A DNA stretch of 16,474 nucleotides from Balneolia bacterium (GTDB lineage Bacteria > Bacteroidota > Rhodothermia > Balneolales > Cyclonatronaceae): positions 1 to 16,474 of the forward strand of contig PXAI01000094.1 of the NCBI GenBank assembly GCA_003567135.1, written 5' to 3'. Within the stretch, counting starts at the first letter, position 1. Each line of letters opens with the position of its first letter. Both the position numbers and the translations under genes were made by a program. Shown one piece after another: positions 1-8,165 of the stretch. The notes under the pieces were generated by a model. It was not told the origin of the DNA and searched no databases. It was given only the letters and a program-made list of their open reading frames with translations.

Positions 1-367
1 AAACTATCTAAACACGAATTATAAGGTGAACGTTTATAATTAAGGAGATTTACAATGTTGAGGTGCAATGCTCCATAATTCAGTGCAAAACTAAAGCCAT
101 AACGGCTGATCATGTGCTTAAACAATTTTAATAAATAGAAATTAAATATTAAAATATTTCTACTAAAAAAATTTTGGGGGCTATTTTATTGCGTTTCATT
201 CAGTTAAGACACTGTTTTAAAGCAGCTTTGAACTTTTTTTAAATTATTCAGGACTGTAAAAAGGTAAAGACGTTTTAACTTTTCTTATTGGCTTCCCAAT
301 TTTAAACAGCATTCACTATTTTGCAATCAAAATAAAATATCGCATCAGCCTTCACCAAATTTTTCCT
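1..367. other. AT-rich non-coding region upstream of thyA
   Basis: No long reading frame or RNA gene is visible here. The stretch is strongly AT-rich with several A and T runs. Its only notable element is a purine-rich Shine-Dalgarno-like AAGGAG (42-47) ahead of a seven-codon ORF at 55-78. I could not place a convincing promoter for thyA, which has no Shine-Dalgarno sequence directly before its ATG at 368. Confidence 0.6.
55..78 (+). other. possible 7-codon leader ORF with strong Shine-Dalgarno
   Basis: An AAGGAG sequence at 42-47 precedes an ATG at 55, which opens a reading frame of seven codons (M-L-R-C-N-A-P) and a TAA at 76-78. Such good ribosome-binding spacing is rare in this window, where most genes lack one. 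It could be a translated leader or a chance match. The nearest downstream gene, thyA, begins about 290 bases later, so a regulatory link is speculative. Confidence 0.15.
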
Positions 368-1216
368 ATGAAAGCATATACTGACCTGGTCAGCCGCGTA
401 CTCGAAAACGGAACCTTAAAACCCAACCGAACAGGAACCGACGCCATATCATCATTCGCAGAATCGTACCGCGTTGATCTGGCCGACGGGTTTCCGCTTC
501 TTACCACCAAGAAAGTGATTTTCCGTTCGGTGGTGCTTGAGCTTCTTTGGTATCTGCGCGGTGAAAATCATATTCGTTGGCTCAGAGACGAAAAAGATTG
601 CCACATCTGGGATGCCTGGGCTGATGAAGATGGCTACGTAGGGCCAATATACCCGGTTATGTGGCGGAAGTTTCCCTACACGGATTATGAAAATGTGGAA
701 TACGACGGTGTCGGAGCATCGTTCTCAAAAGAGCATCAGTCGCACAAAGAGTTTGACCAGATCCGGAGTGTGATTAACCAGATCAATGAAAACCCGCAGT
801 CAAGAAGGCACGTGGTCAGCGCGTGGCACCCGGGGCTCATTAAGGATATGGCGCTTCCCCCCTGCCACCTGATGTTCATTTTCAACGTGGAAAATGGCCG
901 CCTGAACTGTCATCTTACGCAGCGCTCTGGCGATATCGCTCTTGGCATACCATTTAATCTCGCCTGCTACTCAGCGCTTACGATGATCATCGCAAAGCAA
1001 ACCGGACTCGAACCGGGCGTTTTTGCCCACACTATTGTGGATGCGCATATTTACGCAAATCACGTGGAGGGCCTGCGCGAGCAGATCAAACGCAACCCGC
1101 TGCCGCTGCCAACGCTGGAGATTGCCGGCAAGGATATAGATGAGCTTACTTTTGAGGATTTTGAGCTAAAAAACTATAATCATCATCCGCACATCCGGTT
1201 TGAAGTAGCCATTTAG
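368..1216 (+). CDS. thyA: thymidylate synthase
   Basis: A cytoplasmic enzyme that methylates dUMP to dTMP, using 5,10-methylenetetrahydrofolate as both one-carbon donor and reductant and releasing dihydrofolate. The 282-residue product carries the whole family signature. The N-terminal phosphate-binding RTGTDA is at 21-26, a GPIYPVMWR segment at 92-100, and the dimer-contributed arginine pair in QSRRHVVSAW at 144-153. The catalytic nucleophile is Cys166 in PPCH, followed by QRSGDIALGIPFN (185-197) and a late DAHIYANH (225-232). The protein is somewhat longer than the 264-residue E. coli enzyme, mainly through sequence between residues 100 and 135. The ATG at 368 gives a normal family N-terminus; no Shine-Dalgarno precedes it. 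The dihydrofolate reductase gene starts immediately after the stop, so the two are almost certainly cotranscribed and jointly close the thymidylate/folate cycle. Confidence 0.97.
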   Translation: MKAYTDLVSRVLENGTLKPNRTGTDAISSFAESYRVDLADGFPLLTTKKVIFRSVVLELLWYLRGENHIRWLRDEKDCHIWDAWADEDGYVGPIYPVMWRKFPYTDYENVEYDGVGASFSKEHQSHKEFDQIRSVINQINENPQSRRHVVSAWHPGLIKDMALPPCHLMFIFNVENGRLNCHLTQRSGDIALGIPFNLACYSALTMIIAKQTGLEPGVFAHTIVDAHIYANHVEGLREQIKRNPLPLPTLEIAGKDIDELTFEDFELKNYNHHPHIRFEVAI

Positions 1217-1223
1217 TGTGACG

Positions 1224-1700
1224 ATGCCACGGTTTATAACCATAGCAGCTCACGACCCGGATCTCGTTATCGGAAAGGACGGGGAACTCCCCTGGCGCAT
1301 TCCGGAAGATTTGCGCCACTTCAAAAACACGACGATGGGTAAACCGATGCTGATGGGGCGCGGTGTGTTTGAAGAATTCAACGAAAAACCGTTGCCCGGC
1401 AGGCCCTGCTACGTGCTGACGTCCGGGAACTACAGTAATGTAACGACATTTCGTTCTATCGAAGAAGCTGTCAACTATTTCGAAAAATCAAATTATGATG
1501 AGGTTTTCATCATCGGCGGCGGACAAATCTACAAACAAACGATGGATCTGGCCGACCGGCTGATCATCACTGAGGTGCATCAATCTTACGGTGGAGATGT
1601 CTTTTTCCCTGAGTACCGGCATGAGGTTGGGAAAACCTGGCAAGAGATTGAACGGGAAGATCATGATGGGTTTTCTTTTGTGACGTATGAGAGGGGTTGA
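1224..1700 (+). CDS. folA: dihydrofolate reductase
   Basis: Reduces dihydrofolate to tetrahydrofolate with NADPH, regenerating the cofactor consumed by the thymidylate synthase encoded just upstream. From the ATG at 1224 the product is 158 residues, the usual DHFR size. It shows the N-terminal FITIAAHDPDLVIGKDGELPW, here split as strand FITIAA (4-9) and loop VIGKDGELPW (15-24). The active-site acid is Asp29 in IPEDLRHFK, and the NADPH-binding segments are KPMLMGRGVFE and the glycine-rich FIIGGGQIYKQ. A GTG at 1218 could add two residues in the same frame, but DHFRs normally start a few residues before the first strand and no ribosome-binding site supports GTG, so ATG is preferred. Only seven bases separate it from the thyA stop, indicating one operon. 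MGRGVFEEF departs slightly from the common MGRxTxES version of the cofactor motif. Confidence 0.96.
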   Translation: MPRFITIAAHDPDLVIGKDGELPWRIPEDLRHFKNTTMGKPMLMGRGVFEEFNEKPLPGRPCYVLTSGNYSNVTTFRSIEEAVNYFEKSNYDEVFIIGGGQIYKQTMDLADRLIITEVHQSYGGDVFFPEYRHEVGKTWQEIEREDHDGFSFVTYERG

Positions 1701-1722
1701 ATCGCTGCGCGATTTAGTTTTG
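1700..1722 (+). terminator. weak hairpin after folA
   Basis: An inverted repeat AATCGC (1700-1705) and GCGATT (1709-1714) with a three-base loop overlaps the folA stop codon. It is followed by TAGTTTT, a poor T tract. It may weakly terminate the thyA-folA transcript, but it is short and could be chance. Confidence 0.3.
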
Positions 1723-1755
1723 AGTGATGAGTGTTGAGTGTTGAGTGTTGAGTGT
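1721..1755. repeat. tandem heptamer TGAGTGT, five copies
   Basis: Five contiguous 7-bp units: TGAGTGA at 1721-1727 followed by four perfect TGAGTGT copies at 1728-1755. The array lies 20 bases after the folA stop. Perfect short tandem units of this kind change copy number by slipped-strand mispairing. No coding or promoter role is evident at this place. Confidence 0.9.
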
Positions 1756-2001
1756 TTCGATAAAGATATATATTACAATTTCTTATCGTATTTTTTGAGT
1801 GAATTTACTCTGTGACTTTAAGTGTTTACACGTTAGCTGGACGTAGTTTTTAAGTTTGCAGGATGATGCACTTTGGAAACTCATCGGATTGATTTGAGTG
1901 GTTTGACTGTTGTTGGTTAGAGGAGTTCGGCTGATGTGATGTTTTTTTGAGAAACGATTTTCTGCAATTATGTCATAAGATTTTGGTGATTGTGCTAAAG
2001 T

Positions 2002-2154
2002 GCCAGCGGGCATTCAATTTGTCCTGATAAAACTGACGAATTGGTAGAAGCACACTTTTTGGTTCCGATGTTGCCATTATATCAGCCAAATTACGAAGCC
2101 GGACAAGATCACATTAATAGTTACAACCTTTTCAATTTTAGTTTTGACGGCTGA
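2002..2154 (+). pseudogene. possible coding remnant, no start codon
   Basis: A frame without stops from 2002 to the TGA at 2152 has a protein-like composition. It includes the segment DELVEAHFLVPMLPLYQPNY (2035-2094) and ends in NLFNFSFDG. It is preceded by an in-frame TAA and has no credible start codon at its beginning. It may be the 3' remnant of a lost gene or simply chance. I do not recognise a family. Confidence 0.15.
2139..2146 (+). promoter_or_regulatory. Bacteroidota-like -7 element before lon
   Basis: TAGTTTTG matches the TAnnTTTG -7 consensus of Bacteroidota housekeeping promoters. It would place the transcription start roughly 20 bases before the lon ATG. No TTG element is visible at the expected distance upstream, so only half of the promoter signature is present. 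Confidence 0.3.
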
Positions 2155-2172
2155 AATCAAATATCAGAGATT

Positions 2173-4701
2173 ATGATTAATAAAAAGAGTATTGACGAAA
2201 TTTTAGATATGAACGCCAACGAGCTGGACGATTTTGAGCAGGCGATTCCGCTTTTGTCAGAGGAAGAAGAGCGCAAACTGAGCGAGTCAGAAGTCCCCGG
2301 CGTGTTGCCCGTTTTGCCGCTGAAAAACACCGTTTTATTTCCGGGAGTCGTTATCCCCATAACCGTTGGGCGCGACCGCTCGCTTGCGCTGGTGAAAAAA
2401 GCGTATGAAAGCGATAAAATCATCGGCATCGTTACGCAGAAGGATCAGGAACAGGAAGATCCCGCGCCGAAAGATTTGTACCAGATTGGTACGGTAGCGC
2501 AGATTCTGAAGCTGATCAAAATGCCCGACGGCAGTAAAAGCATCGTTATTCAGGGAAAGAGCGTCTTCATAATAAATGAGATGGTCGAGACCGAGCCGTT
2601 TTTCAAGGCTGATATCGAGCAGTTCAAAAACGTGCAGGACATGCAGGGCATGGAACTTGATGCCGCGATGCGATCCGTAAAGGAAACCGCCTCTCAGATT
2701 GTGAACCTCTCCCCGAATATTCCTTCGGAGGCCGGCGTTGCGATCAACAACATCAAAAGCCCGACCTTCCTGCTGAATTTTATTTCTTCCAACCTGAATG
2801 TATCCATTAAGGAGAAGCAGGAAATTCTGGAAGAGCAGGTTTTCTCGAAGCGGCTCGAAAAAGTGATTGCGCATCTGAAGAAAGAACTTCAGGTTCTGAA
2901 CCTGAGCGAGGAAATCCGCAGTAAGGTGAAGTCGGATATTGATGACCAGCAGCGTGATTTTTACCTGAGACAGCAGCTCAAAGCGATTCAGGAGGCGCTT
3001 GGCGAAGATTCTGAACAGCAGGATGTGGCCAAACTACGCGAAAAAGCCGAGAAAAAGAAAAAGAGCTACCCCGAGCATGTCTGGAAAGCGCTCACCAAAG
3101 AACTTGACCGGCTCGCCCGCACGCCGGCTCAGGCACCAAACCATGGCGTGATTCTCAACTATGTGGAGACCATCATTGATCTTCCATGGAACAAGTTTAC
3201 GAAGGATAAGCTTGATCTCACCAAGGCACGCGAAATCCTCGACGAAGACCACTACGGACTTGAAAAAGTTAAAAAGCGCATCATTGAATATCTGGCTGTG
3301 CTGAAGCTGAAAAAAGATATGAAGGCGCCGATTCTCTGTTTCTATGGCCCTCCGGGCGTTGGTAAGACTTCTCTCGGAAAATCTATCGCCCGTTCCATCA
3401 ACAGAGAATTCGCAAGAATAAGTCTGGGCGGATTACGCGATGAGGCGGAAATTCGTGGTCACCGCAGAACGTATATTGGCGCGCTGCCCGGCCGCATTAT
3501 CCAGAATATCAAAAAAGCCGGATCGGGAAATCCCGTAATGATGCTGGATGAGATCGATAAAGTAGGATCAGATTTTCGGGGTGACCCAACTTCTGCCCTG
3601 CTCGAAGTACTCGATCCTGAGCAGAATGACTCATTCTATGATAACTACCTGGAACTCGAATACGACCTAAGCAAGGTTCTCTTCATTGCCACCGCAAACT
3701 CACTGGAAACCATTCCGGCGGCACTGCGCGACAGGATGGAGATTATTCCAATTAGCGGCTATACTCTGGAAGAAAAGACAGAAATTGCCAAAAAATATCT
3801 GATCCCAAATCAAATTGAGGAGAACGGCCTTAAGGAAGATCAGATCATCCTGGATGATGACGCGGTCAAAACGGTTATTGAAAATTACACCCGAGAGTCA
3901 GGTGTACGAAATCTGAATCGGGAGATCGGGTCGGTCTGCAGAAATGTGGCAACGCGCATCGCCAAAGAAGAAATAGAGAAGGCGGATATCAAGCCGGCAG
4001 ATGTTGAAGAAATTCTCGGAAAACGAAAGTTTTTCAGCGATGTGGCCGAGCGCACAACTGTCCCCGGCGTGGCAACAGGACTGGCGTGGACACCCTACGG
4101 CGGAGATATTCTCTTTATCGAAGCGAGCGTATCCAAAGGGTCCGGCAAGGTGAGCATTACGGGTCAGCTTGGCGATGTGATGAAAGAATCGGCTTCGCTG
4201 GCGCTTTCTTATCTCAAGACAAAATCTGAAGAGCTCGAAATACCTGATGCCGCGTTTAAAGAGTGGGATCTGCACATCCACGTGCCTGCCGGATCGGTTC
4301 CAAAAGACGGGCCGAGCGCCGGAGTATCACTCTTATCCGCCATTACCTCAATCTTTACCCAAAGAAAGGTAAAAAGCACCGTGGCAATGACCGGAGAAAT
4401 CACGCTTCGCGGAGCTGTTCTTCCCGTTGGCGGGATAAAAGAGAAGGTTCTTGCTGCAAAAAGAGCCGGAATTAAAACGGTACTTCTTCCCAAAAAGAAC
4501 GAAAAAGATGTGGAAGAAATCGAATCAGATGTCATTGAGGGTCTTGAATTTACCTATCTGGAAAGAATGGATGACCTGCTCGACATCGTGCTCGAAAAAG
4601 AAGCTGTTAATATTCCATCCGAAAAATTTTCAAAAAAAAGTGATGAAAAAACGAACGGACAGGAAAAGAATGCAGTTATGGAGGGTGAATCTAATAAGTA
4701 G
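2173..4701 (+). CDS. lon: ATP-dependent Lon protease (LonA type)
   Basis: An ATP-dependent serine protease with AAA+ unfoldase that degrades misfolded and regulatory proteins in the cytoplasm as a homohexamer. The 842-residue product has the full LonA order. The N-terminal substrate-binding LON domain starts around LPVLPLKNTVLFPG (about 46-59) and runs into a helical, charged coiled region up to roughly residue 340. The AAA+ module has Walker A GPPGVGKT at 392-399 (Lys398) and Walker B MMLDEIDK at 456-463. The C-terminal protease domain has its catalytic dyad intact: Ser715 in KDGPSAG and Lys758 in GIKEKVLAAKRAG, 43 residues apart as in E. coli Lon. It also has a hydrophilic lysine/glutamate-rich tail of about 35 residues after the last protease helix. 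The ATG at 2173 gives a short acidic lead before the LON domain. The gene appears monocistronic, with a strong terminator downstream. Confidence 0.98.
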   Translation: MINKKSIDEILDMNANELDDFEQAIPLLSEEEERKLSESEVPGVLPVLPLKNTVLFPGVVIPITVGRDRSLALVKKAYESDKIIGIVTQKDQEQEDPAPKDLYQIGTVAQILKLIKMPDGSKSIVIQGKSVFIINEMVETEPFFKADIEQFKNVQDMQGMELDAAMRSVKETASQIVNLSPNIPSEAGVAINNIKSPTFLLNFISSNLNVSIKEKQEILEEQVFSKRLEKVIAHLKKELQVLNLSEEIRSKVKSDIDDQQRDFYLRQQLKAIQEALGEDSEQQDVAKLREKAEKKKKSYPEHVWKALTKELDRLARTPAQAPNHGVILNYVETIIDLPWNKFTKDKLDLTKAREILDEDHYGLEKVKKRIIEYLAVLKLKKDMKAPILCFYGPPGVGKTSLGKSIARSINREFARISLGGLRDEAEIRGHRRTYIGALPGRIIQNIKKAGSGNPVMMLDEIDKVGSDFRGDPTSALLEVLDPEQNDSFYDNYLELEYDLSKVLFIATANSLETIPAALRDRMEIIPISGYTLEEKTEIAKKYLIPNQIEENGLKEDQIILDDDAVKTVIENYTRESGVRNLNREIGSVCRNVATRIAKEEIEKADIKPADVEEILGKRKFFSDVAERTTVPGVATGLAWTPYGGDILFIEASVSKGSGKVSITGQLGDVMKESASLALSYLKTKSEELEIPDAAFKEWDLHIHVPAGSVPKDGPSAGVSLLSAITSIFTQRKVKSTVAMTGEITLRGAVLPVGGIKEKVLAAKRAGIKTVLLPKKNEKDVEEIESDVIEGLEFTYLERMDDLLDIVLEKEAVNIPSEKFSKKSDEKTNGQEKNAVMEGESNK

Positions 4702-4748
4702 TTAAAACATGCTCTTATTGGTACATTGAAGGATACAAAGCACATATA

Positions 4749-4783
4749 AAGGCTTCAGGCTGAATAACCTGAAGCCTTTTTTT
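4749..4783 (+). terminator. strong intrinsic terminator after lon, possibly bidirectional
   Basis: A perfect 11-bp stem, AAGGCTTCAGG (4749-4759) with CCTGAAGCCTT (4768-4778), encloses an 8-base loop and is followed by a run of seven T residues from 4777. It ends the lon transcript. On the opposite strand the stem is followed by TTTATATG, so it may also stop the convergent operon whose last gene ends at 4800, though less efficiently. Confidence 0.9.
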
Positions 4784-4799
4784 ATTTCCAAAAACTACA

Positions 4800-7223
4800 T
4801 CAGGCTGCGTTACCTAATCCCTTAACTGAAAGTGCGCAAATCAGATAACCGCCTGCGGCTATCAGCAAAACAATAGAGAATCCGTACAGAAGTGCTGCCA
4901 TCGTTGCGATTGCCGTAGCTGAAACGGACATAAAGCTGTCGATTCCGCAGGCCCAGGGAATATGTGAATCATCCGCCTGCTGTAACCTTCTGAGCCCCAG
5001 CGGAAACATCATTCCCATAAAAAATGCCGGTATGCCGAGTATAACTATCGCCAGAAATATGCCGGCTGCGATGTGCAGATTCATGATAAAGCTGAATACC
5101 CACGAGAGCATTAGAATGTAGGTAATAATTATTCCCGCAATGACGCAGGCAAGCGCACGGATATTTCCGGATACAGGCTTCAGAAATTTACTGTAATAAC
5201 TTCCGGCTCCGGACGCGATCAAAATCACGGAAATTACGAGCGCGGCAGAGTAAACAGGCTGGCCAAGAGTTAGAATAAACTGCTGGATCAGGGAAATTTC
5301 AAAAAACATGAACCCGAAGCCGGTTCCTGCGAAATAGAAAAAGGTATTCCTCCTTTTCCCTTTCTCCCATGAAATTTTCATCAGCGGCAGCAGTATAAGC
5401 AGAAGAGATACCAGAATGATCTGAAACATTGTTACAAAAGCGAGCATAAAGCCAAGTTCAACGTAAGGCAGCTGGCTGATCCCGTATTCATCCAGCAGTT
5501 CAGAAAGCGATCCCGGAGTTACAAAAGCCGCGAAAAATGGCCGGTTATCGGTCGCCGGCCTGATATCGAAAAAGTACTCGTTTTGAAATGCATCAAAATC
5601 CCCGGAGAAAACCTGATCAACCTGTGCAAAGAAAGAATCGTCTTCGGGGATATTAAATCTTTTTCGTTCATGGTCTTCAATATCCGGCAGTAATAGCGGA
5701 TCATAACCATATATTTGAGAATATTCTCTGATATTTGATATCTCATCCTTCGTAAACGGACTCTTACTCAGGATAAGCGTCATCGTGCCCCAGCTTCTTA
5801 CTGCGGCTACGTGATCTGACGGCTCCAGCTCTTTTGCCTCAAGCAGATTTCGCCAGGTTGCCAGGAGTTTCAAAACATAACGGGGCGGAAAATCAGCCCA
5901 GACTGTAGTCGCAATTATCCCTTCATCACTCAGACGATCCCACATTTTTTCAAAAGCCTGTGAAGTCAGCTCAAACCGCTCATCCATCGAGCCCACACCG
6001 GATGTGCCGCCAAATGACCCCAAAACCGGGGTAATGATTAAGTCAGGATTCTGTCCGCGATATCGGGATAAAAATCTGCGGGGATGATCCTTCCATAAAC
6101 TCAGGCCGGGATGATTCAGCAGCTGTCCCGCCGTTTCGGATGCTTCTCTTTTTAATACATCCAGCGCATGGCGATTTGACTCAACCATAATCACCCTTTC
6201 AGCCCCTTTCGAAAGCGCGTGAGAGGCACTCATTCCCGTTCCCGCACCCAGCACGGCTACCAACTCAGGCGTTCTGATTTCAAACGGAAGCGATCTTGTC
6301 GTATAATCCAGAATATGCTCTCCCGGTTCGAATACACCAGAAATGGTACCAAAATAGTGCCCGTTGTTGTACATCACCGGATAGACCGGAGGCTCCCCGA
6401 TCCGGGTCATACTTAAGGACGGCGCAAATCTCAGCGCGGGCGCTTCCAGAATCTGAACTTTCCCGTACGGACTAAACGACTCATGGACAATTTCGGCATC
6501 CGGCAGATTCAGAGCCTTGCTGATATCTTTATACTCAGACGGCTCCGGCAAAACCGGAACAAATACCGATCCGATGCAGATGAATACTGTCAGGGCGAAG
6601 GAAGACCGGAACAACCTTCCCGGGGGAAGAATAATTAACGCGGATGCGGCCATCATCAGGGCGAAGAAACCGGGCATCAGCTCAAGCGGGATAACCCATA
6701 GTAACAGAACCGAAATTCCTGAGCCGACTCCCGAGCCAATCATGTTGGCAAAATAAAGGCTTCCGATTTCTTTGGTGTACACAAAAAACGCCAGCGTGAT
6801 GCTCAGTCCGGCGAAGAAAAACGGAAGTGCCCAGATCAGATACAGCGTAAGCAACCGCTGCACCTGCTCCCAATCCATGAAGAGTAAAAAAACGTCGAAG
6901 TTGCCCGTACGGCTGGCAAACCATGCCGAGAGCGCCATCGAAACGGAAGCCAGCAGAAATCCGGCGGGAATTATGGTGCGATGGTTTTCCTTCAGACGGT
7001 CTTTGAACAAAACCAAAAACGTGCCGGCCGTACCGAAACCGAGCATCGCCATTGAAATAACCATATAGGCGAAATGATGCCACTGTGCCACGGAAAGCAT
7101 CTGCATCATCACCAGCTGAAAACCCAGCACCGCAACTGACGAGAGCGCAAGCGCGGCCGCTACCTTAAAAACCGGCGATGCGCCTGAAAAAGCTTTAAAT
7201 AACTTCAGAAGTTGTCCGGACAT
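4800..7223 (-). CDS. polytopic membrane protein with spermidine-synthase-like Rossmann core
   Basis: An 807-residue inner-membrane protein. About seven hydrophobic segments fall at residues 18-225. A soluble domain at about 230-575 resembles the spermidine/spermine synthase (aminopropyltransferase) Rossmann fold. About seven further membrane segments lie at 587-800. In the core, VAVLGAGTG (322-330) is the nucleotide/SAM-type glycine loop, and the acidic Glu348 in MVESN ends the next strand. A TDNRPFF motif (558-564) comes just before the second membrane block and, with GFMFFEISLIQQF, is characteristic of this membrane-fused family. The strand DLIITPVLGSFGG (394-406) sits where true spermidine synthases carry the catalytic Asp of their DxxxxD segment, and that acid is absent. 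Polyamine synthesis is therefore doubtful; substrate and reaction are unknown. The gene starts three bases after the methyltransferase stop on the same strand, so the two are cotranscribed. Confidence 0.8.
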   Translation of the reverse strand: MSGQLLKLFKAFSGASPVFKVAAALALSSVAVLGFQLVMMQMLSVAQWHHFAYMVISMAMLGFGTAGTFLVLFKDRLKENHRTIIPAGFLLASVSMALSAWFASRTGNFDVFLLFMDWEQVQRLLTLYLIWALPFFFAGLSITLAFFVYTKEIGSLYFANMIGSGVGSGISVLLLWVIPLELMPGFFALMMAASALIILPPGRLFRSSFALTVFICIGSVFVPVLPEPSEYKDISKALNLPDAEIVHESFSPYGKVQILEAPALRFAPSLSMTRIGEPPVYPVMYNNGHYFGTISGVFEPGEHILDYTTRSLPFEIRTPELVAVLGAGTGMSASHALSKGAERVIMVESNRHALDVLKREASETAGQLLNHPGLSLWKDHPRRFLSRYRGQNPDLIITPVLGSFGGTSGVGSMDERFELTSQAFEKMWDRLSDEGIIATTVWADFPPRYVLKLLATWRNLLEAKELEPSDHVAAVRSWGTMTLILSKSPFTKDEISNIREYSQIYGYDPLLLPDIEDHERKRFNIPEDDSFFAQVDQVFSGDFDAFQNEYFFDIRPATDNRPFFAAFVTPGSLSELLDEYGISQLPYVELGFMLAFVTMFQIILVSLLLILLPLMKISWEKGKRRNTFFYFAGTGFGFMFFEISLIQQFILTLGQPVYSAALVISVILIASGAGSYYSKFLKPVSGNIRALACVIAGIIITYILMLSWVFSFIMNLHIAAGIFLAIVILGIPAFFMGMMFPLGLRRLQQADDSHIPWACGIDSFMSVSATAIATMAALLYGFSIVLLIAAGGYLICALSVKGLGNAA

Positions 7224-7226
7224 CGA

Positions 7227-7928
7227 TTATTCGGCGCGCGTGAAAGGGACAAACCGCACCGGCATGAGGCTTCGCGAGGTAACCTCACGGCCGCTTTTTT
7301 CCACGAGCATCAGGTTTTGAACCTGGAAAGGCGAACCAACCGGAATAATCATCCTGCCGCCATCTTTTAGCTGATCAATCAGCGGTGGCGGGATATGATC
7401 TGCGGCGGCTGTAACAACAATCGCATCAAACGGAGCGTGTACTTCCCAGCCGTAATAGCCATCGGCATGCTTGACCTCCACATTCTCGTAGCCGCTTTTA
7501 CGCAGATTGCCTTCGCCCCACCCGGCAAGTTCAGGCACAATCTCAATCGTGTAAACCTCATCCGTAAACTCCGCCAGAACGGCCGCCTGAAAACCGGAGC
7601 CCGTACCAATTTCAAGAACGCGCATGCCCTCCTCGGGGCGAATAATTTCCGTCATATACGCCACGATGTACGGCTGCGAAATGGTCTGTCCGTGCCCGAT
7701 CGGAATCGGGTTATCGCTGTATGCCCGGCGCTGATCGCGTTCCCGCACAAAGTTGTGGCGCGGCACGTTGCGCATTGCGTTCAGCGTGAGTTCATCCGAA
7801 ACACCTCTGGCCTCAATCTGATTTTCTACCATCTGAATGCGCTGCTGCTGAAACCGGTCGTTATCCTGAGCTTCAGACAGGATAGGCAGGATGATTATCA
7901 GTGTGAGTAAAAAGAATTTCCGGAGCAT
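7227..7928 (-). CDS. pcm: protein-L-isoaspartate O-methyltransferase, predicted exported
   Basis: Family members methylate L-isoaspartyl residues of aged proteins with S-adenosylmethionine, starting their repair. The 233-residue product from the ATG at 7928 matches the family throughout: PIGHGQTISQP (76-86), the SAM-binding VLEIGTGSGFQAAVLAE (from about 104), DAIVVTAAADHIPPPL, GGRMIIPVG and a C-terminal PVRFVPF. Ahead of the domain is a signal peptide: LRK, then a hydrophobic run FFLLTLIIILPIL, then SEA with likely cleavage before Gln21. A TTG at 7937 would add three residues, but ATG gives the cleaner leader. An exported enzyme would act in the periplasm, where SAM is not expected. This makes the cotranscribed membrane protein with a SAM-type fold noteworthy. 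Catalytic function is likely; location is inferred. Confidence 0.92.
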   Translation of the reverse strand: MLRKFFLLTLIIILPILSEAQDNDRFQQQRIQMVENQIEARGVSDELTLNAMRNVPRHNFVRERDQRRAYSDNPIPIGHGQTISQPYIVAYMTEIIRPEEGMRVLEIGTGSGFQAAVLAEFTDEVYTIEIVPELAGWGEGNLRKSGYENVEVKHADGYYGWEVHAPFDAIVVTAAADHIPPPLIDQLKDGGRMIIPVGSPFQVQNLMLVEKSGREVTSRSLMPVRFVPFTRAE

Positions 7929-8071
7929 AGTTGACAATCGGTTTGTTTGAATTCATTTGGCTTAGCACACTAACGTGATGAGCCGTTTTATAATCTGTAT
8001 AAAAGGGACGATTTCTGCAAATGCTAAGCAAAAGAGATTAATATCCGGGATGGGATTCTCAACGATTGGAT

Positions 8072-8100
8072 TGAAATCCACCGTTATCGATAGGATTTCA
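8072..8100. repeat. 8-bp inverted repeat downstream of the MFS gene
   Basis: TGAAATCC (8072-8079) and GGATTTCA (8093-8100) form a perfect 8-bp stem with a 13-base loop in the 237-base spacer between the MFS stop and the methyltransferase start. No T tract follows on either strand, so it is not a standard intrinsic terminator. The rest of the spacer shows nothing recognisable. Confidence 0.4.
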
Positions 8101-8165
8101 GACTTTAAGGACAGATCATAACAAAGGTTAGCATCGGTAGCTTGCTTGATCTTATCTCTGCCTTT

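Larger units (their letters stand above)
1701..2172. other. gene-poor spacer between folA and lon
   Basis: About 470 bases without a convincing gene. It contains a heptamer tandem repeat (1721-1755), AT-rich DNA with stops in most frames, a 50-codon open stretch without a start at 2002-2154, and a promoter-like TAGTTTTG at 2139-2146 just before lon. A 76-codon minus-strand frame at 1783-2013 has low-complexity polar composition and no family resemblance, and I do not call it. Confidence 0.6.

Noticed and set aside
1783..2013. 76-codon minus-strand frame in the folA-lon spacer
   Set aside because: Low-complexity Ser/Lys/Gln-rich translation, no ribosome-binding site and no recognisable domain; AT-rich spacers often produce such frames.
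2335..2874. 179-codon minus-strand frame inside lon
   Set aside because: It lies antisense to a well-conserved part of lon. Its translation is basic and low in recognisable motifs, a typical shadow frame.
4800..7223. Annotation as functional spermidine synthase (speE)
   Set aside because: The catalytic Asp region reads DLIITPVLGSFGG and the domain sits between two multi-helix membrane blocks, so the enzymatic name would overstate the evidence.
7395..7910. 171-codon plus-strand frame opposite the methyltransferase gene
   Set aside because: The minus-strand frame shows complete isoaspartyl methyltransferase motifs; the plus-strand translation has no family signature and is a shadow.
8072..8100. 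Inverted repeat as terminator of the MFS gene
   Set aside because: The stem is AT-rich, the loop is long and no T tract follows on the minus strand.
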